This document shows, one piece after another, positions 44,204 through 55,519 of a stretch of DNA of 64,000 bases. This stretch comes from Desulfobacteraceae bacterium (GTDB taxonomy: Bacteria > Desulfobacterota > Desulfobacteria > Desulfobacterales > Desulfobacteraceae): assembly GCA_016743945.1 (NCBI GenBank), contig JADGFI010000002.1:204923-268922 (forward strand). Reading direction: 5' to 3'. Made by a program: the position numbers and the translations under genes. The first letter of the stretch is position 1. Each line of letters opens with the position of its first letter. Below the pieces are notes generated by a model, which saw nothing but the letters and a program-made list of their open reading frames with translations, searched no databases and was not told the origin of the DNA.

Positions 44204-45295
44204 TCAAGAGCCATTTTTAAATTTTTCCAATATGGTATCATATGATTTTACGATTGTTTCCCATGAAAATCGGCTGGTATAATCGGACAAATTTTGACGC
44301 TGGGGAAAAAATCTATCCGGGTCTTTCAGGAATTTTTCCAATTTTTGTCCCAGGTCTGACGGGGCGGTATAAATAATATCGTCATGGAAATTTTGTGGTA
44401 TAATTTCAGGATAGGAGAGCCTGTTTGGCAGTAAGGGGAAACACCCGTGGCGGATCGCCTCCACAATAGATATACCAAAATTTTCCTGGATGGCCGTACT
44501 GACCACCACACTCCCTTTTGCAAGCCAGGATCGATATTCTTCCCGGGATGAGACATAACCATATACCAAAAGTTCTTCCTTAAACATCTCTTTGGCCACC
44601 CTAAACACCTCGGGAATAATCTCGTATTGTTCCCCCAGAAGGGCCAGATAAAAACCGACCCTCTTTTTTTTCAATTCAGCGAGAACTTTGAAAAATGTTT
44701 CCGGTTTTTTGTCATAGTCCCACCGATGGTTCCAGATGATCAAAGGTTTGTCCAGAGAATTTTCTTTTAAGGCAAAAGGTGCTGCATCAAACCTGCACCC
44801 CGGGTAAAGAACCTGGCCTTTTTGCGCCAGTGCAGAAAGCATCCACTCGGGTCTTTTGTCAGGCATCTGTTTGATAAGAAGCCCGGCTTCCCCCAGAAAA
44901 GCATTAAAATGATACGCTGAATTAAAAAGGAGTCCATCTGCTGCAACCGCAGAAATAATATTGGCAAATCCCAGGTAAGACTCCTTTTTTCCATGGAATC
45001 CCAGGGGATAAGAAAGCTGATTCTCATGGAAATACATGACAATGGGCGGCAGATCCCGGCCAGCCAACCCCATAAAATCCGTTAAATTCATCATATCCGT
45101 GGTGAAAATCAGGTCATATTCGGCCAGATTTTTGATCTGGTTGATAAAATAGAGGGAAGCTCCTTGCATTCGCCACTTCCAAAAGCAGTCCGGCAGGGTA
45201 ACAAGGTCCACATCATGGGATGAATGCGCAGCAAATCCCAAGGCAAAATCTTTATGGGATCCCCCAAAAAAGGGCTCAAGAAAGAGAATTTTCAC
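44204..45295 (-). CDS. tRNA-queuosine mannosyltransferase-like glycosyltransferase (DUF3524/GTDC1 type)
   Basis: A 363-residue GT-B enzyme. The opening KILFLEPFFGGSHKDFALG and the following MYFHENQLSYP are signature blocks of the DUF3524/GTDC1 family, whose animal member mannosylates queuosine in tRNA-Asp. NHRWDYDKKPETFF, VVSTAIQENFGISIVEA and LPNRLSYPEIIP form the C-terminal donor-binding half. Whether bacterial members act on tRNA is uncertain. It stands alone on the minus strand. Confidence 0.8.
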   Translation of the reverse strand: MKILFLEPFFGGSHKDFALGFAAHSSHDVDLVTLPDCFWKWRMQGASLYFINQIKNLAEYDLIFTTDMMNLTDFMGLAGRDLPPIVMYFHENQLSYPLGFHGKKESYLGFANIISAVAADGLLFNSAYHFNAFLGEAGLLIKQMPDKRPEWMLSALAQKGQVLYPGCRFDAAPFALKENSLDKPLIIWNHRWDYDKKPETFFKVLAELKKKRVGFYLALLGEQYEIIPEVFRVAKEMFKEELLVYGYVSSREEYRSWLAKGSVVVSTAIQENFGISIVEAIRHGCFPLLPNRLSYPEIIPQNFHDDIIYTAPSDLGQKLEKFLKDPDRFFPQRQNLSDYTSRFSWETIVKSYDTILEKFKNGS

Positions 45296-45417
45296 TGCAA
45301 TCCATCCTTATGAAAACTTTGAAATTACCTTGTTTGGGCTGGTAGGTCAACAGATGAAATCTTTGTTACATATGTTCGGGCTGATCATTTCAAATAAATA
45401 TGTAATCGAGATTATTT

Positions 45418-45807
45418 TTAATTTTTCTTCCAGCGTTCATGTCTTTCAAAGGCATCATCGGCTGCTTTTATCAATGTTTTAATGTTTACCGGTTTTTTAA
45501 AATAATCTTCAAACCCTGTTTCTCTGCAATCAGAAAGTTCAAAAAGTGATGCATATCCTGTAATGGCATAAATAATAGACATGGGCATATTTTTTTTAAC
45601 TTCCCTACATAATTCAATACCACTCATTGCCGGCAGATTAAGATCAAAAAACATGACATGGATTTTTTCATTTTGGAGCAATGCCAATGCATCTTCACCA
45701 TTCTGGGCTGAACTGACATGATATCCGGCCCTTGAAAAAACTTGCTTCAACAAATTTATAATTGATGTTTCATCATCAACAATTAAAATTTTTTTATCAG
45801 ACATCAT
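45418..45807 (-). CDS. single-domain response regulator
   Basis: A 129-residue CheY-like receiver: ILIVDDETS, phospho-acceptor Asp in MFFDLNLPAMSG, and KKPVNI as the conserved Lys loop. There is no output domain. It lies downstream of the chemotaxis-type cluster in the same orientation and probably serves as a diffusible output or phosphate sink. The translation likely starts at the second Met (MSDKK). Confidence 0.88.
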   Translation of the reverse strand: MMSDKKILIVDDETSIINLLKQVFSRAGYHVSSAQNGEDALALLQNEKIHVMFFDLNLPAMSGIELCREVKKNMPMSIIYAITGYASLFELSDCRETGFEDYFKKPVNIKTLIKAADDAFERHERWKKN

Positions 45808-45888
45808 TACTCCTCAAGCCCATTTAAATTTTAAACCACATCAATATCAATAATTTGAGTATTAATATAGCCCTTGGTTCTGTATTGC

Positions 45889-46293
45889 TTAATTGTCCAG
45901 CAAATATCTAATATTTTTTACCAGATCATCCATACCAAACGGTTTGAGCAATATTTTATCCGGTTTGCCGATACCCGCCCGGCCATCAAATATTTTCTCA
46001 CTAAACCCGGTACATAAAATCACAGGGATTTCAGGGCGCAGATTTTTTATTTCCACAACAAGTTTATCTCCTGTCAATTCCGGCATTGTCATGTCGGTGA
46101 TGACCAGATCAAATTCATATGGCGAATTCTTAAAACATTTCAAGGCATCTGTGCTCATATCGTGTGACGTAACTTTATATCCAAATCGGAATAATACCTG
46201 TTCGATGATATTCAAAACAGCTTTTTCATCATCAATAACCAAAATTCTTTCATCCCCGTTTAACAAAGCGTTGGATAGTGTTTTCATATCCAT
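45889..46293 (-). CDS. single-domain response regulator
   Basis: A 134-residue receiver with ILVIDDEKA, phospho-acceptor Asp in LVITDMTMPELTG, and LLKPFGMDD. No output domain is present. It resembles receivers that act with hybrid sensor kinases. It is 81 bases upstream of the neighbouring receiver gene and 86 bases downstream of the end of a decayed cheR. Confidence 0.88.
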   Translation of the reverse strand: MDMKTLSNALLNGDERILVIDDEKAVLNIIEQVLFRFGYKVTSHDMSTDALKCFKNSPYEFDLVITDMTMPELTGDKLVVEIKNLRPEIPVILCTGFSEKIFDGRAGIGKPDKILLKPFGMDDLVKNIRYLLDN

Positions 46294-46379
46294 ATCCTCA
46301 TTTTTTTAATGTTTATTAAAAATTTGTGTTTATTAACGTAATGATGGTTCCCTGTATTGTCTCGTCTGTTTTAATATCA

Positions 46380-46785
46380 TTATTTTTGGTACCCGCTCGG
46401 TAAAATTGTTGTCAGGGAATGGTATAGTCCGTTCAGGCTCTCAGATAACCCTACAAAGAAATAACCGCCCGGTTTTAATGCCCTGCAAAGATTGTCGACA
46501 ACTCTTTGTTGTGTCGAAATATCAAAATAGATCATGACGTTTCTAAAAAAAATAATATTGAATGTATCAGCATGGAATCAGAAACATCCGATGCGAAAAT
46601 GCTCAAAAAGAATGAATTGGCCAGCAATTAAACCATAATTAAAAATACTTCTTCTCCACTGGATGAGGCAGCGCTCCATATTTTCAATGGTATTTTTTTT
46701 CATTAAGGACCACGCCGGATTCTTCACAAACAATTCGGGAAAGTTTTTTATGCTGCCCAGGGCTTAAGTCTGTTTTGGTTACCAT
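46380..46785 (-). pseudogene. cheR: chemotaxis methyltransferase CheR, internally deleted
   Basis: The start (MVTKTDLSPGQHKKLS, IVCEESGVVLNEKK) matches the CheR N-terminal domain and then hits a stop. After a gap the C-terminal methyltransferase part resumes in another frame with FNIIFFRNVMIYFD and LKPGGYFFVGLSESL to a TAA at 46380. About half of the normal length of roughly 275 residues is missing, so no functional methyltransferase can be made here. Confidence 0.85.
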
Positions 46786-46809
46786 AAAATATTACCGTTA
46801 AATTATAAT

Positions 46810-48085
<1,276 letters not shown>

Positions 48086-48094
48086 TCCATGACC

Positions 48095-48520
48095 TCAGAA
48101 ATCGAGGTCTTCATCGCTGTCATCAAACGCTTCTTCATACGTTACTTCTCCAAGGATTTTGACAATTAAATCTCTTATCGTTTCAGCCGTAAAGGGTTTG
48201 GTGACATACCCGGCTGCACCGCAATCCATAAACGCTTTGATTTTGGCATCATTGCCCTCGGTTGAAATCACAACCACCGGTATATCCTTTGATACCTCAT
48301 CTTTTTTTATGGTTTTAACAAGGGCAAGGCCATTCATGACAGGCATATTGTAATCGGTCATCACCATATCAACCCAGTTGTTTTTCATCAGTTCAAGCGC
48401 TTCTTTCCCATTGGCTGCTTCAAGCAATTTGGACTTGCCATAACCCGCTGCCGTCAGCGTTCGTTTTATGACCGAGCGCATGGGCAAAGAATCATCCACT
48501 ATCAATATTGAATATGACAT
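48095..48520 (-). CDS. CheY-like response regulator
   Basis: A 141-residue receiver: SILIVDDSLPMRSVIKRTL, phospho-acceptor Asp in MVMTDYNMPVMNG, VVISTEG and YVTKPFT. It closely follows the chemotaxis CheY pattern, with an acidic C-terminal tail (FDDSDEDLDF). The ATG at 48520 follows GGGGGAAA; an upstream in-frame ATG overlaps the HDOD gene and is unlikely. It is the probable output of the CheA encoded upstream. Confidence 0.9.
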   Translation of the reverse strand: MSYSILIVDDSLPMRSVIKRTLTAAGYGKSKLLEAANGKEALELMKNNWVDMVMTDYNMPVMNGLALVKTIKKDEVSKDIPVVVISTEGNDAKIKAFMDCGAAGYVTKPFTAETIRDLIVKILGEVTYEEAFDDSDEDLDF

Positions 48521-48539
48521 TATTTTCCCCCTGTTTTTT

Positions 48540-49385
48540 TTAGGCCATGTGCAAGAGTGTGTCAACTTCCTGCATATTCATGCCAAAGTCTGCAATAATC
48601 ATTACCAGATCCGCCGCAGACAGATTAAGCTCGCGCATCACCTGATGTTTAAACCGGTAGGCGAGGCCGTCAGATCCCACCCCGTTTCCCATCATCATGC
48701 AGATGCAGTCCGCAAAATAAACAGCTGCAATCTCCTTGTCGCAAATTTTGCTCGCATCATTCAGGTGATGGTGCCGGATGATGTTGATCATCCGGGGGCT
48801 AAATTTCCACATTTTTGCTATCATGGAACCCAGCTCGGCATGATCGATACCCAGAACCTTTTTTTCTGCTTCCAGGAAGCTAAAATTTTTAGTTTCAACC
48901 AAATGCCTGATTTTCCCAGCCGCATCCCATACATGTTTTTCTAAAATAATTTTCCCGATATCTTTAATCAGAGCGGCGGTAAACAGGGTGTTTTTATTTT
49001 TTAAGGACAATTTTTCGGCCACCAGCCTTGTGACCACTGCTGAAGACACGGAATACTTCCACATATCGCCTTGGGCCAAACCATACCCTTGCTGGTTGCC
49101 GGAAAGCGCCTGGGCACCTGATTTTATGAGTACAAGTTCAATCACCTGATCCGTGCCCAGCATATTCACAGCATCTTTAATGGACTCTACCGGATTTTTA
49201 AGACCAAAATAGGCAGCATTGCACGTTTTTAAAATGCTGGCTGTGATAACAGGATCATATTGGATCACATCGGCAATATCTTCCATTGAGCTCGGACTAT
49301 CCACCACAGCCAAAAGTTGATGGGCCACGGCAGGAATCGGTGTCAGGTCTTTGATCTGTCTCATAAGCGTTTGAAGGGATGTCAT
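48540..49385 (-). CDS. HDOD domain protein
   Basis: A 281-residue protein made of an HDOD domain, a metal-ligand-poor relative of HD phosphohydrolases that usually acts as a signalling adaptor. LTPIPAVAHQLLAVVDSP, IQYDPVITASILKTCNAAYF and VNMLGTDQVIEL are typical. It overlaps cheD by four bases (ATGA) and precedes the cheY-like gene by 19 bases, so it belongs to the chemotaxis transcription unit. Confidence 0.9.
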   Translation of the reverse strand: MTSLQTLMRQIKDLTPIPAVAHQLLAVVDSPSSMEDIADVIQYDPVITASILKTCNAAYFGLKNPVESIKDAVNMLGTDQVIELVLIKSGAQALSGNQQGYGLAQGDMWKYSVSSAVVTRLVAEKLSLKNKNTLFTAALIKDIGKIILEKHVWDAAGKIRHLVETKNFSFLEAEKKVLGIDHAELGSMIAKMWKFSPRMINIIRHHHLNDASKICDKEIAAVYFADCICMMMGNGVGSDGLAYRFKHQVMRELNLSAADLVMIIADFGMNMQEVDTLLHMA

Positions 49386-49861
49386 ATTCTCTCCTCCCTG
49401 GCCCCGGACGTTTTTACATAAATATCTCCTGTCCCTATTTCAAGCCTGACGGTTCGATTTGTATTTCCGCCGACATCTTGTTTATTAATCATCACATGGT
49501 TCTTAAAAAACATTTTTTTAAGGGCCAGGTAATTTCTTTTCCCAATATTAAAGAACCCTGCCTGATCCAAAATTTCCGCACCGCCTGCAACATAGACCTT
49601 CATTCGTTGCTTGGCCGCTCCCAAGGTGTACGCTATTTTGAACAACCGGGGTATCCCGGAATCAGCGAACATATAGGGTCTTGCCGTTGCCTTTGTCTTG
49701 TCAATGGAGGAATCGGGGAGCATATAGTGAAGAATTCCGCCAACCTTGACAGCAGGATCGTAAATGACAATCCCGATACAGGAACCTAAAGAGTATGTGA
49801 TAATTGATTCCGCTGGGTTATTGCTCACCTTCATATCTGCAACACCAACTATTTGTTTCAT
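49382..49861 (-). CDS. cheD: chemoreceptor glutamine deamidase
   Basis: A 159-residue CheD. The catalytic Cys lies in YSLGSCIGIVIYD and the His in VGGILHYMLPDS; GGAEIL and the final strand follow. CheD deamidates receptor glutamines and can interact with CheC-type phosphatases. It lies between cheA and the HDOD gene. Confidence 0.94.
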   Translation of the reverse strand: MKQIVGVADMKVSNNPAESIITYSLGSCIGIVIYDPAVKVGGILHYMLPDSSIDKTKATARPYMFADSGIPRLFKIAYTLGAAKQRMKVYVAGGAEILDQAGFFNIGKRNYLALKKMFFKNHVMINKQDVGGNTNRTVRLEIGTGDIYVKTSGAREERI

Positions 49862-49894
49862 TGTGTATCCTTTTTATTATGGCACCTCAACCTG

Positions 49895-52450
49895 TTATCC
49901 TTTGGAAACAATTGAAAAAATACCATGGATATCCAGAATCAAGCCCACTCTTCCATCGGCCAGGATCGCACCGCCGGAAAACCCATCCACATTTTCAAGA
50001 TTGCTGCCCAGGCTTTTAATGACATATTCGTCCTTGCCCAGCAGCTCATCTATGAACAGGGCTCTTTTTTCACCCTTTGATTCCACAACCACCACAAGGC
50101 CGTCTTGAACAAATTTTTTGTGATGACTGCTGCCATAGATTGCATTTAACCGAATCATGGGGACCAAACTGCCGCGGTCCTTGACCATCTCGCCTTTACC
50201 CTCAACCGTGAAATAATCCTCTTTTCCAGGCTTAAATGCTTTTTGAATGGCCATGGTGGGAATCACATATTTTTCTTGATCAACCCTGACCAGCATTCCG
50301 TCAATAATCGCAAGGGTCAGCGGAAGGCTGATCGTAAATTTTGTGCCGCAGCCTTTTTTAGAGGCAATGTTCAATTGTCCCCTGAATTTTTCTATGCCAG
50401 ACTTGACCACATCCATGCCCACCCCCCTGCCGGAGACATCTGTAATTTCTTTTGCCGTGGAAAACCCGGGTTGAAGAATCAAATCATAGACCTGCGCATC
50501 GGTCAGTTGTTCATTGCCGGTGATAAGACCGGTCTCTTTTGCCTTTTCAAGAATTCTCCTTTGATCAAGCCCTTTCCCGTCATCTTCAATTTCTATAAAA
50601 ATATGCCCCCCCCTATGATAGGCGCGAAGAATAATTTTACCCTGGGAGGGTTTTCCATTTTTAAGACGGTCTGATGCAGATTCAATCCCATGATCACAGG
50701 AATTTCTGATCATATGCACCATGGGCTCATAAAGTGCATCGACCACATTTCTGTCAATCTCCGTATCTTCTCCAACCATGTTCAAATCGATTTTCTTGCC
50801 TGATTTCTTTGCCAGATCCCTGACAAGTCGTATCATTTTCATAAAAGTGGCTTTTATGGGGATCATTCGCATGGACATGGCAATATTTTGCATATTGGTG
50901 ACGATCAGTCCCAATTGAGACACATTTTGACTCAATGATGGATCATTTATTGTTTTTTGTTTCAACATGGACTGAGCGATAACAAGCTCTCCTGCATAAT
51001 CCACAAGATCATCCAACTTTTGAGTGCTCACCTTGACCTGGGCATCCACTTTCTTTTTGGGATGTTTTTGCGCGATCAAGGCGGATGCGACCTGATGGGT
51101 TTGAATCTTTTTTTCTTCAACCAGTATTTCTCCAATTCTTTTCTCCGGTTGATTTTTCTGGATTTCAAGGGCCTGGTCAAGGGAATCCTGATCCACTATT
51201 TTTTTCTTGACCAGGATTGAGCCCAGGGGTTCCTTATCTCCCTTTGTCAAAGAGATCTGAAGGGTTTGAAGTTTATCTCTTAACTCATTGACATCGATAT
51301 CATCATCGGGCTGCATGAATCCTTTCTCTATTCCTTGACTAACCCCGGCGATGAGGATTTTTAAGGTATCCACTGACTCAAGGATTACATCCGTGGCCCT
51401 GGCATTAATTAAAAAGTCTCCGCTGCGGGCGCTGTCCAAAAGATTTTCTGTGGCATGGGCAAGCTTGTTTATTTTGGGCAGGGATAAAAATCCAGATACC
51501 CCTTTAATGGTATGAAAAGGGCGAAAAATATCATTGATAATATCCATATTGCAAGGGTCCTGCTCCAAATCAATCAGATTTACCTCAATGGTATCAAGAT
51601 TTTCCAGGGCTTCAGATACGAAATCTGTCAGGATTTCCATATCGTCATTTGATATTTTTTCGGGTGATATCTTCTCGGGTGATATCTTCTCGGGTGAAAT
51701 TCTTTCCGGATCTGCCTGAATTTTAATATTAGGCGCATCTTCAGGGTCTATCTCTTTGATTTTTTGTTCTTTTTGGAAATTATTTTCCAATAATTCTAAA
51801 ACATCCGAATAATCAAAGGCAAAGGGTTCTTCTCTTTTCAAATGATGTAATATTGATTTAAGAAGCAACAAACCTTCTTCAATGGGCCTGGTATTATATA
51901 TATTTTCCAGGGTCATTTTTTCTACATAGTTTTTACAGGCAATACAAATTTTATAAAATGTGGGGGGGTCAATCTCCTTTGAAATATCAATGAGTTCGTC
52001 CAGGCTATTGAGCATGATGCCAAGATCAGGAATCTCTCCCGGGCAAAAACCACCGATCATTCCGCTGAACTCATCCAGTTTTTCTTCTAATGGTTCAAAA
52101 TAATCAGTGGGATCAGCTGCATTTTCAGGTGTAATTTTCTCTGGCATCCCCCCGATTTGTCCCTTTTCAGCTAAACTTTGAAATGCCTTTGCAATATCAG
52201 AGATAAAAGCGCCCAAGGCCGTTATTTGCTCAATACTGTTTTTGGAATTATTCTCTATGCTGCGGCTAATCATATTCCGAATTCTTATAATTTTTCTGGC
52301 TTCCAGTGTTAATGAAAATTTTAAACAATGGGTGTGAATATTTTTCAATATGGGCAACAAAACAGACAAACTCTTTGGTTCTTCCGGATCTGCCAGAACA
52401 AGTTCGCAGGAAAATTTTTCAACCAAATCTTTAATTATCTCATAGGACAT
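49895..52450 (-). CDS. cheA: chemotaxis histidine kinase CheA with an inserted MshEN-like repeat
   Basis: An 851-residue CheA from the second ATG of the ATGATG pair behind AAGGTG. The N-terminal 220 residues form an unassigned helical region. An ISPEK repeat (about 255-272) leads into the HPt domain with phospho-His in FHTIKGVSGF. Between HPt and the dimerisation domain lie two 24-residue motifs (LGSILVKKKIVDQDSLDQAL and IGEILVEEKKIQTHQVASAL) resembling the MshEN/GspE N-terminal fold. The kinase domain shows HMIRNSCDHGIE, DDGKGLD and GRGVGMDVV, followed by the CheW-like regulatory domain. Confidence 0.94.
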   Translation of the reverse strand: MSYEIIKDLVEKFSCELVLADPEEPKSLSVLLPILKNIHTHCLKFSLTLEARKIIRIRNMISRSIENNSKNSIEQITALGAFISDIAKAFQSLAEKGQIGGMPEKITPENAADPTDYFEPLEEKLDEFSGMIGGFCPGEIPDLGIMLNSLDELIDISKEIDPPTFYKICIACKNYVEKMTLENIYNTRPIEEGLLLLKSILHHLKREEPFAFDYSDVLELLENNFQKEQKIKEIDPEDAPNIKIQADPERISPEKISPEKISPEKISNDDMEILTDFVSEALENLDTIEVNLIDLEQDPCNMDIINDIFRPFHTIKGVSGFLSLPKINKLAHATENLLDSARSGDFLINARATDVILESVDTLKILIAGVSQGIEKGFMQPDDDIDVNELRDKLQTLQISLTKGDKEPLGSILVKKKIVDQDSLDQALEIQKNQPEKRIGEILVEEKKIQTHQVASALIAQKHPKKKVDAQVKVSTQKLDDLVDYAGELVIAQSMLKQKTINDPSLSQNVSQLGLIVTNMQNIAMSMRMIPIKATFMKMIRLVRDLAKKSGKKIDLNMVGEDTEIDRNVVDALYEPMVHMIRNSCDHGIESASDRLKNGKPSQGKIILRAYHRGGHIFIEIEDDGKGLDQRRILEKAKETGLITGNEQLTDAQVYDLILQPGFSTAKEITDVSGRGVGMDVVKSGIEKFRGQLNIASKKGCGTKFTISLPLTLAIIDGMLVRVDQEKYVIPTMAIQKAFKPGKEDYFTVEGKGEMVKDRGSLVPMIRLNAIYGSSHHKKFVQDGLVVVVESKGEKRALFIDELLGKDEYVIKSLGSNLENVDGFSGGAILADGRVGLILDIHGIFSIVSKG
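51648..51712. repeat. 15-bp tandem repeat within cheA
   Basis: The unit TCGGGTGATATCTTC is repeated about three times, with degenerate flanks. It encodes repeated ISPEK in the linker before the HPt domain and stays in frame. Confidence 0.85.
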
Positions 52451-52560
52451 CATAAACACCTTGTTTTTATTTTTTTTCAAAGATAGCCATTCAAAAAGAT
52501 AGCATTCATTTTACAGCAAACACCCATTAGAGAATGCAAATTTATGCTGCCGATTGAAAT

Positions 52561-52603
52561 TCAGGAATTTAGAACCCAATCCTGTTTTTTTCTAAATCCC
52601 TGA
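52561..52603 (-). other. inverted repeat between the chemoreceptor gene and cheA
   Basis: TCAGGAATTTAGA and TCTAAATCCCTGA form a 13-bp stem with one mismatch. There is no U-tract. It may trim or partly terminate transcripts. Confidence 0.5.
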
Positions 52604-52627
52604 ACTCTCAATCTTCAAATCGCGTTG

Positions 52628-54919
52628 TTAAAAATTTTCAAAATCCTCATCATCATCAAAAGGAATCACCTGGTCGGGTCGAACTTCTTTTGAAGCATGG
52701 GCCAGCATTTTATTTTTTCCGGCCCTGGCTGTTTTTGATTTAGTAGAAATAGTTTTCATTTGACGATGACCTTGAAGGGCGCTGCCCTGGTTTGCACTGC
52801 CGGTAACCAGCATGACAAGTTCACCCACATAGTCCTTGAGTTGTTCTGCCTGGGCATTCATCTCTTCCGATGCCGATGCTGATTCTTCTGCATTGGCAGC
52901 ATTTTGCTGGACCACTTTATCCATCTCTGTTATGGCAATATTTACCTGTTCGATACCATTGGACTGCTCTTTGGAAGCTTCCGCAATTTCAGAAACAATG
53001 TCACCAACTTTGGCTGCACTACCGGCAACTTTACCGAAAGCATCATTGGTACTGGAAACCAGTTCAGACCCATCATTTACTTTTTTAACGGTGCCTTCAA
53101 TCAATACCGCAGTATTTTTTGCCGCATCCGCCGCTCTCATGGCAAGATTTCTCACTTCATCGGCAACCACGGCAAATCCGGCACCGGCTTCACCTGCTCT
53201 TGCCGCTTCCACTGCAGCGTTAAGGGCCAGCAGGTTTGTCTGAAAGGCAATTTCATCTATGGTTTTAATAATTTTAGAGGTTTCTTCGCTGGCCTTGGAA
53301 ATATCTTCCATTGATTTTATTAATTGTCCCATGGATTCGTTGGCAGTTATTACCGTCTCCTTGGCCCCTTTCATCAGTCCGTCTGCATGGTTTGCATTCT
53401 CCGTATTTTTTTGGGTCATGGAGGACATTTCTTCCATGGAAGAAGAGGTCTCTTCTATGGAGGCGGCCTGCTGGGAAGCACCTTCAGCCATGGACTGACT
53501 GGAAGAAGACACCTGGCTTGAGGCGGATGCCACCTGATCGGATCCCTCATTCAAGCCTGCAATAATGCGATTAATAGGTCCGGTGATGCTTCTGGTGATT
53601 AAAAATGCAAAGAAAATACCCAAGAGTACAGCAATAATGGTTCCTATCAGCATAATCCTATTGGCAGTTGATATCTGACTTTCCATTTTTGCCTTCTGGT
53701 CTGCCTTGGCAGATATACAAACGGCTACTGCGTCCCCGGCCTCCTTGACCATGCGCCCGCGAGACTTGTCCTGCAGGGCGGTCAGGTCGGTATAATGGTC
53801 AAATCCAGTGTCATACGCCTTGACAGCTTTCATAAGTCCATTAACCTGATCGATATTTTTCTGCTGTTTGAAACGGGATTTCAGATCCTGGGCCAGGCTG
53901 GTTATTGCTTCAAGCCCGGCATTGACCTCATCCCTCGATTTTTGGTCTCCGGAGATGATGAATTGCTTTCCATCTTTCCGGGTCTCAAGAACCCATTTGA
54001 TAATACGATTGGCATCATCGGACTTTATCAGTTTGTCGGTCAGGAAGGCATCATTCTGCTTTTGCTCCTCGGCCAGTTGGGCCTTCTGGTCTGCACGGAT
54101 TTCATATATATAATTTATTGCGGCAGTAGCTTTTTTGCTCATAACCTGATTTGCTTGCTCAGACCGGTTTTCAAAAAATTGCAAGGCTGCTTTTTCATAG
54201 GCCTGGTAACTTGCAATGGCGGCATCTATTTTTTTAATATTGGCCCCATTGGTGAAACGAGTTTTCATATTTCTGGCCAAATCAAGAAAGCTCCCATTAA
54301 TTTTTTTCCAGGCGGTTACCACCTTGGGATTATATTCATGGGTCAGGGAGACCCGAAAGGCCTTGGCATCCAGGACAATTTTGATCATGCCGTTGGCATC
54401 ATCCGCCAATGCGATCTTTTCTTTGATCCGGGCAGTATTTTTTTCCCTGATCTCAGTCAGCTGAATTTTCATCTGACTTCGAACATCTTCGGCTTGTTTA
54501 ATGACAATGTCTGCCTGTTCTCCCATAACAGCCATGGTCTGGATTTTCTGATGTCCAAAGTCAACAAATTGATCAAACACCTTAAGGTAGGAATTACTTT
54601 TGTCAATTACACGATCCATCTGGTCTTTGTTTGCCTGCTTGGAAAAACCATTTTTTAATTCACCGGCTCTATCTTTTGTGCCGTTCAGAAAATCTTCCGC
54701 CTTTGCAACAAGGGCATCATCGTTACGCACCATATAAGTTAGTACCTGCACCCGGGCATCCGTAATGGATTTCACCAGTTCATTGGCCCCTTCGGACTTT
54801 GACACTCGATCGACAACCCCTGAAAGGCTATTAAAGCCGATAAAAGCAACAATGCAAAGGAAAATCAGCATTATGCCGAATCCCAATGAAATTTTTAACC
54901 CTAAACTCAAATTTTTCAT
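52628..54919 (-). CDS. methyl-accepting chemotaxis protein
   Basis: A 763-residue receptor from the second ATG, which has AGGAG at the better spacing. TM1 is at about 10-30 and TM2 near 425-447 ([19 protein letters not shown]). Between them is a long all-helical extracytoplasmic domain of about 390 residues with repeated segments ([31 protein letters not shown]). A HAMP domain follows, then the signalling hairpin with [20 protein letters not shown]. No C-terminal CheR-docking pentapeptide is present. The repeated sensor region resembles tandem helical-bundle modules; the ligand is unknown. Confidence 0.94.
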   Translation of the reverse strand: MKNLSLGLKISLGFGIMLIFLCIVAFIGFNSLSGVVDRVSKSEGANELVKSITDARVQVLTYMVRNDDALVAKAEDFLNGTKDRAGELKNGFSKQANKDQMDRVIDKSNSYLKVFDQFVDFGHQKIQTMAVMGEQADIVIKQAEDVRSQMKIQLTEIREKNTARIKEKIALADDANGMIKIVLDAKAFRVSLTHEYNPKVVTAWKKINGSFLDLARNMKTRFTNGANIKKIDAAIASYQAYEKAALQFFENRSEQANQVMSKKATAAINYIYEIRADQKAQLAEEQKQNDAFLTDKLIKSDDANRIIKWVLETRKDGKQFIISGDQKSRDEVNAGLEAITSLAQDLKSRFKQQKNIDQVNGLMKAVKAYDTGFDHYTDLTALQDKSRGRMVKEAGDAVAVCISAKADQKAKMESQISTANRIMLIGTIIAVLLGIFFAFLITRSITGPINRIIAGLNEGSDQVASASSQVSSSSQSMAEGASQQAASIEETSSSMEEMSSMTQKNTENANHADGLMKGAKETVITANESMGQLIKSMEDISKASEETSKIIKTIDEIAFQTNLLALNAAVEAARAGEAGAGFAVVADEVRNLAMRAADAAKNTAVLIEGTVKKVNDGSELVSSTNDAFGKVAGSAAKVGDIVSEIAEASKEQSNGIEQVNIAITEMDKVVQQNAANAEESASASEEMNAQAEQLKDYVGELVMLVTGSANQGSALQGHRQMKTISTKSKTARAGKNKMLAHASKEVRPDQVIPFDDDEDFENF

Positions 54920-55006
54920 ACCCATACTCCTAGGTGAAATAATGTTTTATTGAACCTGATTATTTTACAAACCACTATTAATTACTTTTAAAAAACATAA
55001 AGAATA

Positions 55007-55519
55007 TTACGATACGCCCCCAAGGCCATCCATTTCCTCGGCTGACAGCACCTTATCAATATTCAGTAAAATTTTAACCCCTGCGTTTATTTTTGCCAGA
55101 CCCAGGATATATGCCGTATCCAAGGCAGTGCCGAAAGCCGGGGTATCCTCAATTTCGTTTTCCTGGATATTCAATACTTCTGAAACCGCATCCACCACGA
55201 TGCCGATTAACACCGTACTGGTTTCCAACTCTATTTCCACAACAATGATGCAGGTCCGATCGGTATAGGGAATTTCCCCCATATTAAATTTCAGCCTCAG
55301 ATCCATCACCGGGATGACCTTTCCGCGCAGATTGATAACCCCTTTTACAAATTTGGGTGTTCTTGGCACAGAAGTGATTGGCATCATGCCGATAATTTCC
55401 TTCACCTTGAGAATACCGATGCCATATTCTTCTTCATCAAGTGAAAACGTCAGGTATTTTCCTGTTTTATTTATTGTGCCTGTACCTGCTCTATATCCTG
55501 TCTCAACAAATTCCGTCAT
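55007..55519 (-). CDS. cheW: chemotaxis coupling protein CheW
   Basis: A 170-residue CheW from the ATG at 55517-55519, preceded by AAGGGTGA; an earlier in-frame ATG at 55549 lies inside the neighbouring kinase gene. YLTFSLDEEEYGIGILKVKEI, VPRTPKFVKGVINLRGKVIPV and GIVVDAVSEVLNI are standard. CheW joins receptors to CheA. It overlaps the end of the hybrid kinase gene by 17 bases. Confidence 0.94.
   Translation of the reverse strand: MTEFVETGYRAGTGTINKTGKYLTFSLDEEEYGIGILKVKEIIGMMPITSVPRTPKFVKGVINLRGKVIPVMDLRLKFNMGEIPYTDRTCIIVVEIELETSTVLIGIVVDAVSEVLNIQENEIEDTPAFGTALDTAYILGLAKINAGVKILLNIDKVLSAEEMDGLGGVS

Noticed and set aside
53795..54658. 287-codon frame opposite the chemoreceptor gene
   Set aside because: It is antisense to a well-supported receptor with helical periodicity. 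It looks like a shadow of that codon usage.
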